Shown here: positions 1-6,029 of the stretch, one piece after another
Layout: each line of letters begins with the position of its first letter
How positions within the stretch are numbered: position 1 is the stretch's first letter
Source: DAMBHY01 sp032068765
Lineage (GTDB): Bacteria; Bacteroidota; Bacteroidia; Bacteroidales; Dysgonomonadaceae
Direction: 5' to 3'
Length of the DNA stretch: 6,032 bases
Assembly (NCBI GenBank): GCA_032068765.1
Contig: DAMBHY010000033.1
Coordinates: 1-6,032 of the forward strand
Program-made: the position numbers and the translations under genes
Notes under the pieces: generated by a model
Databases searched by the model: none
The model's input: the letters and a program-made list of their open reading frames with translations, nothing else
What the model was told of the DNA's origin: nothing

Positions 1-12
1 ACATAGTGAAAA

Positions 13-47
13 TTACGAGTTACGAGTTAAGAATTACGAGTTGAGTA
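13..47. repeat. Heptanucleotide tandem repeat (TTACGAG)n
   Basis: Five successive 7-nt units read TTACGAG, TTACGAG, TTAAGAA, TTACGAG and TTGAGTA. Three are exact copies and two are degenerate. The tract is noncoding and directly precedes the C-rich start of the next repeat region. Short TTACGA-type tandem repeats between genes are, from memory, common in Bacteroidota. No function can be read from the sequence; slippage during replication is the usual origin of such tracts. Confidence 0.75.
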
Positions 48-59
48 TTAGCCCCCCTT

Positions 60-406
60 AATCCCTCCGCAGCGGTTCATTATCCCGACATTCCGGTTGT
101 TTATCCCTCTGTCGCGGTTCCGAACCTCGCCGCCGGGGTTCCGAAATGGTCTGACGGGGTTGCAAACCCCGAATTTGGGGTTGTATAACCTGTCCGCCGG
201 GGTTCCGGACGTGTATTTCGGGGTTCGCAACCGGGATTTTGGGGTGGAAGACCCCGATGTCGGGGTTGGGTAACCTGTCTGCCGGGGTTCAGAACCGGGA
301 CGGAGCATTTCGGAACCTATCCGTCGGGGTTCGGAACGTATAATTTGAGGTTGTGCGACCTATCCGTTGGGGTTGGGTAACCTATATTTTGAGGTTCACC
401 AACCTC
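60..406. repeat. Degenerate 21-22-nt tandem array with GGTT...AACC inverted repeats
   Basis: GGTT cores start at 74, 95, 116, 137, 158, 179, 201, 222, 243 (GGTG), 264, 286, 328, 349, 371 and 393, with one eroded unit expected near 307. Spacing is always 21 or 22 nt, which gives about 16 units. A rough consensus is TATCCgTcGGGGTT, then 3-4 variable bases, then AACC. Many units fold on themselves: GGGGTT/AACCCC (156-170), GGGGT/ACCCC (241-255) and GAGGTT/AACCTC (391-406). The three leftmost units mostly lack the AACC half. The mixture of 21- and 22-nt spacing changes the reading frame, so the array is more likely DNA or RNA structure than a protein repeat. It makes up most of the 582-base stretch without a convincing gene. 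Confidence 0.85.
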
Positions 407-430
407 AAATCCGAATGTTTTGTCTGAAAA

Positions 431-534
431 AGAGGCTGTCTCAAAATGATTACTTCTATTTTGTCATTCTGAACGCAGTGAAGAATCTACATTCTAAGCA
501 AAATAGATGTTTCACTACGTTCAACATGACAAAA
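431..534. repeat. Dispersed-repeat-like element with a 76-nt imperfect hairpin
   Basis: The segment begins GAGGCTGTCTCAAAATGA, a string I associate with insertion-sequence or repeat ends in Bacteroidota. It continues into a long inverted repeat whose arms are 459-482 and 511-534 and match at 21 of 24 positions. After a two-position interruption the stem continues with ATCTA/TAGAT, and the loop is about 14 nt. The left arm contains GTCATTCTGAACGCAGTGAA, a sequence type I remember as highly repeated between genes in many bacterial genomes. No transposase or second GAGGCTGTCTC end is present, so this is a solo or decayed element. It lies downstream of the 162-residue gene, where its hairpin could act as an mRNA 3' end, although no U-run follows directly. 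Confidence 0.6.
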
Positions 535-582
535 CGAAATAAGCTTTTTACTTTTGATGCATTTTCGTCTTTTGGAGAATGC

Positions 583-1071
583 TTATTTATTTCCGCCTTC
601 GGTTTTGCCGACAGCTGTAGGTCTGAGAAAAAACTGCTGCAAATCTCGCTGCTTGGTTTCAAATCCGGGAGATGCGGTCATCGCTTTGTACTGCGTGAAG
701 GCGTAATCGGCAAGCGCGCCCTGATAGTTGTCAAAGTCGTGTAGTGTTTTGGCGTTGTTCAGTCCGTCGATGATTTTTTGCAGGCGCGCGATGGTTGTTT
801 CCAAGAAATTGCGGTCGGCAAAATCTTTGAAAAATTCTTCCCATTCCACGTCGGGGCTGGTGAGGTCGGGCTGCATCTTGGCGTAGTCATACGCTTTGTT
901 CACCAGCAGTTTGTTTTGCTCGCTGATGCTGCCGTATCGGCGGCGTTCGTCGGGCGTGAGGTTTACCAGAAAGGGTTTAAGCGCGGTTTCGAGCGAGCTG
1001 ATGGATTCATTTACTTGTGTGGATGTTTCGGGCGCGATATGCGCGTTGTTTAAATTTTGTAGTGTTGCCAT
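583..1071 (-). CDS. Hypothetical protein, 162 aa, soluble and mostly helical
   Basis: I do not recognise a named domain. The protein starts MATLQNLNNAHIAPETSTQ and looks helical and cytoplasmic, with no signal peptide and no membrane segment. Its visible motifs are NLTPDERRRYGSISEQNKLL (about residues 37-56), an aromatic/acidic stretch VEWEEFFKDFADRNFLE (75-91) and a final Lys/Gly/Asn-rich tail. From memory, similar proteins of unknown function occur in Bacteroidota, sometimes in several copies; I cannot verify this. The ATG is preceded by an A-rich tract (AAAACAAAAA), as is usual in this phylum. The gene lies 55 bp downstream of the receptor gene on the same strand, so read-through is possible. 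Its composition (35 of 60 and 37 of 60 G/C in two lines counted) differs sharply from the operon, which argues against a shared origin. The coding call rests on the uninterrupted frame and the protein-like composition. Confidence 0.75.
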   Translation of the reverse strand: MATLQNLNNAHIAPETSTQVNESISSLETALKPFLVNLTPDERRRYGSISEQNKLLVNKAYDYAKMQPDLTSPDVEWEEFFKDFADRNFLETTIARLQKIIDGLNNAKTLHDFDNYQGALADYAFTQYKAMTASPGFETKQRDLQQFFLRPTAVGKTEGGNK

Positions 1072-1126
1072 TTTTTGTTTTAATTTTTTAAATGAGTTGA
1101 AAAATTATTTATAGCCGCTTAGAATA

Positions 1127-3460
1127 TTAGAATGTTCCGGCATCTTTATCTTCGTTTGTTAAATTACGTTTAGTTGAGTATTCTTTTCCTTTGTTGAAAT
1201 TCCAACTTACACCAATAACGAACATAGACTTGTTATCCCAAATTTTACCATCGCGTTGATGATATACCAAACTATTGTGCAATGTTTCACTATTATAATG
1301 GGATGGGGTAAACATCCAATATAGTCTGGTTGTAAAAGAGATGTTCTTATTGAGTTTATACCGAGCAGTAAGGTTGGATTGGTTTTCATCTAATACCAAA
1401 TATGCTCCTTGCAAACTTTTAGATATGAAACGATATTGATAAGACAACATCCATTTGTCGTTTTGAAATATTGCCTCTATATCAATAGGTGTGTATAGGT
1501 TGGATATATTCCCTATAAGTTTGCTTTTTAATTCTTGTCGAACAAATTGAGCCGTTCCTTTCACAGAAAAAATTGGTGTTCCAAATGGTTTTATTTGTCC
1601 CGAAATATATCCTCCGTATTGTTGTGAATAAATGGCGTTTTCTTTCGTAAGTGCGATTAAGCTGCTTGCATCATCTTTCGTAAAAAACTGATTAATTGCT
1701 TTGTCAATATAACTGTAAACCAGACCCACATTTAGATTGAGATATTTGTTATTGTGCGTATATATTAATCCACCTACTGTTTGAGTAGCATTCACAAGTT
1801 TTGGATTCCCTTTTGAAATTATATCGGGTGTTATTACTTGTGCATTATTACTTAAATCTGATACAGATGGAAGTTGTGTATCCCTTTGTGCAATTAATCG
1901 AAGAGAGTTTCTATCATTTACCTGATAGCCGAGTATTGCAAGAGGGGTAAATACAAATCGGTTATATTCATTGTTGTAGCTTTTGTTGGTAGTTACCTTT
2001 CCGCCTAAACTAATACGATACATCAACTTATTTTTTAATCCGGAAAACTCAGAATACACGTATTGTTCTGTATAGCGTGATTGATAATTAAATTTGCCGA
2101 GCAGATTTTTGATATTTGATTCTAACCAACTTGCATCCAAACGATAACCGGAAGTCCAATTATTTAATGCAATTTTCTTGGTATAAACTATTTCGCCGAT
2201 AATTGACTGTTTACGATTTTCTAGTTCCATTTGATCTCTCAGCGTTTGACTGTCGTCGGATACAAGATATTCGTAGGTATTATTTTTAACCGAAGTCTTA
2301 AACATCGTCCCCACAATATTCGCCGATATTTCACTATTATTCGGCAATGATTTCCAAAAATAGATATCTAAAACCGGACTTAATATTGTAGTCCTGTTTT
2401 TATTATTTCCGTAATAATTTGTTTTTATACCACCAAAATTGTTTTTGATTTCAGAATTTCCATTTTCGAAACGAGTTTCAAAATTAGGTTTCAATGCTGC
2501 CTGAAAAATATAATCATCCATCAATTGATTGGTATATTTCAATCCCACAGCATGGGTTAAATACCCAAACTTAGTCTTGTTAAAATAGTAACTTTCTCTT
2601 TCTTCATTGTTCAAGTTGTATTGATAGATGTTGCTATTATCCCTATTTTTGTAATTGCGATAATTCAAGCGATATTCAAATGAAAACTGATTACGTCCAT
2701 TGTTATAGGAAAAATAAGCATTGTCATTAGCAAATCCTGTAGTTAATGCGTGGGATAAATCAACTCCTCCACCATATCCGTCATTTAGGGTTCGGGTGAT
2801 TATGTTTGCGACTGCTCCCGCCCCCACATATCGAGCTGGTGGAAAATCATAATATTCTACACGTAATACTTTATCTGCAGGGAGCAGTTTTAATTCATTA
2901 TCGGTAGCTCTAACTCCATTAATAAGTATCAATAATGAACTACCTTTCAAGGTTTTTATATTCTGAGACTGAGCATCTATTGTCAGTTCTGGCAATTTTT
3001 CAAGTAGATCTTTTGAATACCGAGCCGTTTTTACTTGTTCTGAAGTAAAAGAATAACTTGCTTTATCTACATATTGACGGCGCAATTGAGCTGTTATCGT
3101 AACTTCATCTAGCATTTCGGCATCAGGCATAAGTTTAAAGTCGCGTACAAGTATATCACCACTTGAAGGCATAGATACACGCAGTGGTTGTGTAATTGTC
3201 TTGAAGCCTAAACTTGAAATAACCAATTTGTAACGTCCCACCTCCACATTTTCGAAAAGGTAATTTCCTGTCAAATCACTAACTGTGCCTTTTATCATTT
3301 TAGTTGTGTCTGTAGCACTGTAAATAATAACATTGGCAAACTCTACAGGTGCTGTTTTTTTATTCTCAATTGTAGTAATAACTCCGGAAATCTTAACTTG
3401 GGTGTAAGATGTCATAGTTATACACATAATTAATATAAAGGATAATATCAAGCATTTCAT
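1127..3460 (-). CDS. TonB-dependent-receptor-like outer-membrane beta-barrel protein, 777 aa
   Basis: This is an outer-membrane protein of the Bacteroidota receptor type (carboxypeptidase-regulatory-like domain plus OMP_b-brl_3-type barrel). In order: a signal peptide, MKCLILSFILIMCITMTSYT; a carboxypeptidase-regulatory-like beta-sandwich (about 22-110) containing VEFANVIIYS and TGNYLFENVEVGRYKLVIS; the linker LDEVTITAQ (about 117-125); a plug (about 146-225) with LLEKLPELTID, LLILINGVRA and VEYYDFPPARY; then a barrel rich in alternating aromatic strands to a last strand near FVIGVSWNFNKG. A short charged tail follows. Length is normal for the family. A TTG 6 nt upstream is in frame, but the ATG at 3460 puts Met-Lys at the start of the signal peptide and is preferred. 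It is the last gene of the peptide operon, 25 nt after the plug-only gene. Probable roles are TonB-energised uptake, sensing, or passage of the modified peptide or a ligand it carries; the substrate is unknown. Confidence 0.92.
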   Translation of the reverse strand: MKCLILSFILIMCITMTSYTQVKISGVITTIENKKTAPVEFANVIIYSATDTTKMIKGTVSDLTGNYLFENVEVGRYKLVISSLGFKTITQPLRVSMPSSGDILVRDFKLMPDAEMLDEVTITAQLRRQYVDKASYSFTSEQVKTARYSKDLLEKLPELTIDAQSQNIKTLKGSSLLILINGVRATDNELKLLPADKVLRVEYYDFPPARYVGAGAVANIITRTLNDGYGGGVDLSHALTTGFANDNAYFSYNNGRNQFSFEYRLNYRNYKNRDNSNIYQYNLNNEERESYYFNKTKFGYLTHAVGLKYTNQLMDDYIFQAALKPNFETRFENGNSEIKNNFGGIKTNYYGNNKNRTTILSPVLDIYFWKSLPNNSEISANIVGTMFKTSVKNNTYEYLVSDDSQTLRDQMELENRKQSIIGEIVYTKKIALNNWTSGYRLDASWLESNIKNLLGKFNYQSRYTEQYVYSEFSGLKNKLMYRISLGGKVTTNKSYNNEYNRFVFTPLAILGYQVNDRNSLRLIAQRDTQLPSVSDLSNNAQVITPDIISKGNPKLVNATQTVGGLIYTHNNKYLNLNVGLVYSYIDKAINQFFTKDDASSLIALTKENAIYSQQYGGYISGQIKPFGTPIFSVKGTAQFVRQELKSKLIGNISNLYTPIDIEAIFQNDKWMLSYQYRFISKSLQGAYLVLDENQSNLTARYKLNKNISFTTRLYWMFTPSHYNSETLHNSLVYHQRDGKIWDNKSMFVIGVSWNFNKGKEYSTKRNLTNEDKDAGTF

Positions 3461-3476
3461 AATCAAGTTTTTACTT

Positions 3477-3507
3477 CAAAAATATTTATTTTGTATATGC
3501 TTTTAAA
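3477..3507 (-). promoter_or_regulatory. Possible internal promoter before the receptor gene
   Basis: On the minus strand TATTTTTG (3484-3477) fits the Bacteroidota -7 consensus TAnnTTTG. TTTA (3507-3504), one base from the -33 TTTG, lies 19 nt further upstream, the usual spacing. Transcription would begin only about 10 nt before the receptor ATG. Such matches arise easily by chance in DNA this AT-rich, and the element overlaps the end of the preceding gene, so the call is weak. If real, the receptor could be made independently of the peptide genes. Confidence 0.25.
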
Positions 3508-4211
3508 CTGACAAGTTTATAGTCAGGAGATGCAGCTTCGTTTCCAATTTTTATATGTATATTAAGAACCCCATCGTAGACAGAGCCTTCAGCTTGAGAT
3601 AAATCATAATAGTCCATACTCTTTACAACTTGTGATGCCGGAAGATCTTTTATTTTAGTATATAACTCGGGGGAGTGATTAAAACCATTAATCATTAATC
3701 GTACCGACCCATTTTTCTTTGTCAGTATTTCGCTGTCCTCAATTATTAATTCTGGTATTTTTCCTATCATATCTACAACACTCAATTGTTTGTCATCAGA
3801 AATATCAGAGAGAATAAATGATTGTTTTTTAACTGTACTTTCGTATTGAGGCTTGGCTTTTAGCATGAGATGAGCACTCAAATTTCCACTTTTTACACGT
3901 CCGTTATTTGGTTTTGTTACAAATGACTGCTCTGCAAAATCAGGTGCTTTTACTTTCACAATATAAATACTATCTGTATCAAGCCCTTTCAAATCATAAC
4001 TTCCGTTTACTCCAGCAATACGTACGGCTATTGTCTTGTTAGGACTATTTATGCTACTTACTTTGATTGTTGCAAAAGGTATCATGGTTTGTTTTTCCGA
4101 CACACTATCCTCTGTATAAACATGTCCATTAAAAAATGTAGTGTTTTGGCTGTTTGCAGATAATGTTATTCCTATTCCTATTAAAATAGATATAATTATT
4201 TTTGTTTTCAT
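3486..4211 (-). CDS. Exported plug-only (barrel-less) TonB-receptor-like protein, 241 aa
   Basis: The product starts with a signal peptide, MKTKIIISILIGIGITLSAN, so it should reach the periplasm. Residues 26-118 resemble a carboxypeptidase-regulatory-like domain (MIPFATIKVSS, GVNGSYDLKGLDTDSIYIVKV). Residues 144-224 resemble a receptor plug and align with the downstream receptor: MIGKIPELIIEDSE against LLEKLPELTIDAQS, VRLMINGFNHS against LLILINGVRAT, and MDYYDLSQAEGSVYDGVLNI against VEYYDFPPARYVGAGAVANI. The protein stops where the receptor's barrel would begin. It is intact, with its own start, signal peptide and stop, and lies 13 nt after the radical SAM gene. This looks like a dedicated periplasmic partner or a duplicated N-terminal half, not a frameshift. 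It may bind the peptide or regulate the receptor channel; no characterised homologue comes to mind. The domain calls are by eye. Confidence 0.82.
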   Translation of the reverse strand: MKTKIIISILIGIGITLSANSQNTTFFNGHVYTEDSVSEKQTMIPFATIKVSSINSPNKTIAVRIAGVNGSYDLKGLDTDSIYIVKVKAPDFAEQSFVTKPNNGRVKSGNLSAHLMLKAKPQYESTVKKQSFILSDISDDKQLSVVDMIGKIPELIIEDSEILTKKNGSVRLMINGFNHSPELYTKIKDLPASQVVKSMDYYDLSQAEGSVYDGVLNIHIKIGNEAASPDYKLVSLKAYTK

Positions 4212-4224
4212 TTGAATGTTAATT

Positions 4225-5532
4225 TTATGATGCTTTTATTTTTGCTTCGAGCATACGATTATTAAAATTGTGAATTATATATTCTTCTATAGAATATTTC
4301 TTATCTAGTACGCAATTTTCAGAATTTCTATTTTCAAGTCTTTTTTGAGAGCATACTCCGGGACAAGATGGCAATAACTTGCAATCCTTACAGTTTTCAG
4401 CAATACGAATATTCATTCTATCCAATAACTTATCAGTTTTCCAGTTTATAATACCTTCTTTTGTCAAAACTCCTTCGCTATTCTCTTCATTAAAATCACG
4501 AGCAGTACATTTAAAAACTTTTCCATCATAATTAATTACTGCTTGATTATAGTGGTCAGCATAGCAGGAGGTTATTCCAATATTATTAAGAGACATATAA
4601 TATACTAGGAATCCAAAAGAATTGGCGTAGCGAATAAACTTAAATAAAGAGTCTTTACTAATTAAATTAGTATCAACTTGCCATACTCTATGTAATGAAA
4701 AAAAGACTTTTTTTCTGTCACAATTATTTAAATCATCAACTAAAGATTCTAATTTTTCAAATGTATCATTAGAGAAATTTATACGAACAGTAACTCGAGA
4801 TTTTTCAATAGTGTCACAAATTCTCTTTATATTATGAATAATAAGATTATATGTGCCCTCTTTACTATTTCCTTTTTTTAGAATTCTTATAGAGTTATGA
4901 TTAATTTCATACCCATCAATAGTAATTTGAAAAGACACATTGTGATTACTAAGCGCAGATAATAAACTTTGAGGTAAAACAGTTCCATTAGTTGTAAAAT
5001 GAAGAAGTAGTTTAAAATTATACTGGCTGGATAACTCTGAAACTTTCTTTAAAATTTGTTTTACCAATTTAGGCTTTAAGATTGGTTCACCACCAAAAAA
5101 ACTTAACTTCAAAGTTTCGTAAGGTTCTGATTTAAATTTATACTCTAAGTGTTTAATAATTTTATCAACTAATTCATCAGTCATAGATGATCCTTTAATG
5201 TGGTTCTCATAACAATACCAACATTTTAAATTACAATCTAATGTTGGATTAATGGTTAACTCATAGATTTTTTTAGAGAATTTTCTTTGGTGGTAAATAT
5301 TCTTGCAAATATCTTTTTCATTCAAGTCATCATCTACAACTAATCCATTGTTTATAAAACTATTAAAAATACTTGGATACTTTTCCTTCAATTTTACAAG
5401 ATCAATTTTTTCTTTGACTATAATATTAGAAAAGCAATCTTTCCTCATCACTAAATAAGCATTGTTAAGTGAATTGTAAAGTAAGACTTTATTGTCTTGT
5501 GGTATATAAAAATTATAATAACTTTCTTTCAT
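4225..5532 (-). CDS. Radical SAM/SPASM peptide-modifying enzyme (RiPP maturase), 435 aa
   Basis: Radical SAM enzymes with a SPASM domain use three 4Fe-4S clusters and S-adenosylmethionine to install thioether or carbon-carbon links in precursor peptides. Residues 1-85 form an N-terminal region (YIPQDNKVLLYNSLNNAYLV, FINNGLVVDDD) typical of these maturases and a candidate for leader binding. The radical SAM core starts at CNLKCWYCYE, with Cys100, Cys104 and Cys107 as the cluster ligands, followed by FFGGEP (145-150), the SAM-binding GGE motif, and FTTNGT (179-184). The SPASM domain is complete: Cys323, then G337-x4-Cys342, then Cys381-x2-Cys384-x5-Cys390-x3-Cys394, then Cys407. Nothing essential appears to be missing. 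It sits directly after the Cys-rich double-glycine peptide gene, the normal order for maturases. The gene is very AT-rich (15 of 60 G/C in one line), suggesting transfer. An anaerobic sulfatase-maturase role is less likely because no sulfatase is near. Exact chemistry cannot be deduced. Confidence 0.93.
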   Translation of the reverse strand: MKESYYNFYIPQDNKVLLYNSLNNAYLVMRKDCFSNIIVKEKIDLVKLKEKYPSIFNSFINNGLVVDDDLNEKDICKNIYHQRKFSKKIYELTINPTLDCNLKCWYCYENHIKGSSMTDELVDKIIKHLEYKFKSEPYETLKLSFFGGEPILKPKLVKQILKKVSELSSQYNFKLLLHFTTNGTVLPQSLLSALSNHNVSFQITIDGYEINHNSIRILKKGNSKEGTYNLIIHNIKRICDTIEKSRVTVRINFSNDTFEKLESLVDDLNNCDRKKVFFSLHRVWQVDTNLISKDSLFKFIRYANSFGFLVYYMSLNNIGITSCYADHYNQAVINYDGKVFKCTARDFNEENSEGVLTKEGIINWKTDKLLDRMNIRIAENCKDCKLLPSCPGVCSQKRLENRNSENCVLDKKYSIEEYIIHNFNNRMLEAKIKAS

Positions 5533-5548
5533 AATCTTTTATTTTAAG

Positions 5549-5576
5549 AATATAAAGGGATTTCTCCCTTTATATT
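5549..5576 (-). promoter_or_regulatory. Intercistronic hairpin between precursor and radical SAM genes
   Basis: The transcript can form a perfect 12-bp stem, AATATAAAGGGA with TCCCTTTATATT, closed by a GAAA (GNRA-type) tetraloop. It starts 27 nt after the precursor stop codon and ends 16 nt before the radical SAM ATG. No U-run follows (CTTAAAATAAAAG), so it is not a standard terminator on this strand. Hairpins at this place in peptide operons commonly protect the short precursor mRNA from 3' decay or limit read-through, giving more peptide than enzyme. That role is inferred here; the hairpin itself is seen directly. Confidence 0.8.
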
Positions 5577-5603
5577 AAATACTTAATGTTGTTATTATTT
5601 ATG

Positions 5604-5798
5604 TTAACATCCACAATTCCCATTGCAATCTTTGCAGTTATTGCCATTTACCTCAATACTATCTATAATGTCTTTAATTGTCTGTAAAATTCCTTTGCCA
5701 CCAGTTATGACTGCAAGATCTTCTTCGTTTTCGAAACAATCCATTAAATCAAGATTCAACATTATTTGTTTTTCTTGTTGTTCATCTTTGTAATTCAT
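5604..5798 (-). CDS. RiPP precursor peptide, double-glycine leader and Cys-rich core, 64 aa
   Basis: The leader ends EEDLAVITGG (25-34). Leu at -7 and Ile at -4 relative to the cut fit double-glycine leaders removed by C39-type peptidases. The predicted 30-residue core has two parts: a likely amphipathic helix, KGILQTIKDIIDSIEV (35-50), and a Gly/Asn-rich tail, NGNNCKDCNGNCGC (51-64), with Cys55, 58, 62 and 64. A further Cys (21) lies in the leader. The adjacent radical SAM/SPASM gene is the expected modifying enzyme; the cysteines may become thioethers, disulfides or metal ligands. The ATG at 5798 has an AGAAGGG tract about 12 nt upstream; Met13 is an alternative start (52 aa) that keeps the whole cleavage motif. 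This is the first gene of the operon. I do not recognise the mature product; bacteriocin, signal and metal-binding peptide all remain possible. Confidence 0.85.
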   Translation of the reverse strand: MNYKDEQQEKQIMLNLDLMDCFENEEDLAVITGGKGILQTIKDIIDSIEVNGNNCKDCNGNCGC

Positions 5799-6021
5799 AA
5801 TTTTTTTTAGCCCTTCTGTCCATTGATTTTTTAAACAGTTTTTATTGAGCGGGTTATTTTTTAATTTTTTGGCATGTCTTACGTTTTACGAGATTTAACC
5901 CTGCCTGTCTGTATCGCTCGTTGCTTGCAAGCTATCTTAATTTCCCCTTTCTTCTACATTGCGCACTGCAAAATACTCGGGTTCGTTAAAATCATTATTT
6001 TTGTTCCTTATTGTAACATTG
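5799..6021 (-). other. Long 5' leader of the peptide operon, possibly structured
   Basis: About 220 nt separate the promoter element from the precursor ATG, with no clear gene. The RNA can pair GGC-A-GGGTTA (5905-5896) with TAACCCGCT (5856-5848) around a bulged A. The same GGCA could instead pair with TGCC (5874-5871), so two exclusive folds are possible. A perfect 10-bp palindrome, GCTTGCAAGC, lies at 5923-5932. A 13-codon reading frame (MILTNPSILQCAM) starts close to the expected transcript start at 5998 and ends at 5957. G/C is higher here (26 of 60 in 5881-5940) than in the genes that follow. No known riboswitch is recognised. Confidence 0.4.
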
Positions 6022-6029
6022 CAAAGATA
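6022..6029 (-). promoter_or_regulatory. Bacteroidota -7 promoter element of the peptide operon
   Basis: The minus strand reads TATCTTTG, an exact match to the Bacteroidota sigma-factor consensus TAnnTTTG. It is followed by CAATGTTACAATAAGG, where transcription would begin about 5-10 nt downstream. The -33 element (TTTG, about 19 nt upstream) would lie beyond the window, so only half of the promoter can be checked. It is placed to drive the whole precursor-to-receptor operon. Confidence 0.6.

Noticed and set aside
48..308. Minus-strand 86-codon frame with a heptapeptide pattern (NPxxxxR-like)
   Set aside because: The 7-residue pattern is a by-product of the 21-nt DNA repeat. The 22-nt units shift the frame (AAC-CCC becomes ACC-CCG), so the peptide repeat is not what is conserved. 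No signal or domain is visible.
60..406. CRISPR array
   Set aside because: Units are only 21-22 nt in total with degenerate cores. There are no identical 25-40-nt repeats separated by unique spacers of similar length, and no cas gene.
367..744. Plus-strand 125-codon frame, and the 68-codon minus frame at 456-662
   Set aside because: Both read through the dispersed hairpin repeat and overlap the 162-aa gene. Stretches such as FVILNAVKNL are the usual spurious translation of this repeat.
778..1114. Plus-strand frames opposite the 162-aa gene (778-1053 and 896-1114)
   Set aside because: They lie antisense to a better, protein-like frame and are open because of its GC-rich composition.
1207..1389. 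60-codon minus-strand frame inside the receptor gene
   Set aside because: It is wholly contained, out of frame, within the barrel-encoding part of the receptor gene.
3461..3466. TTG start giving a 779-aa receptor
   Set aside because: The in-frame ATG at 3460 starts a standard Met-Lys signal peptide two codons later; a TTG start is unnecessary.
5549..5576. Rho-independent terminator after the precursor gene
   Set aside because: The stem is strong, but no U-run follows it on either strand, and three functionally linked genes continue downstream.
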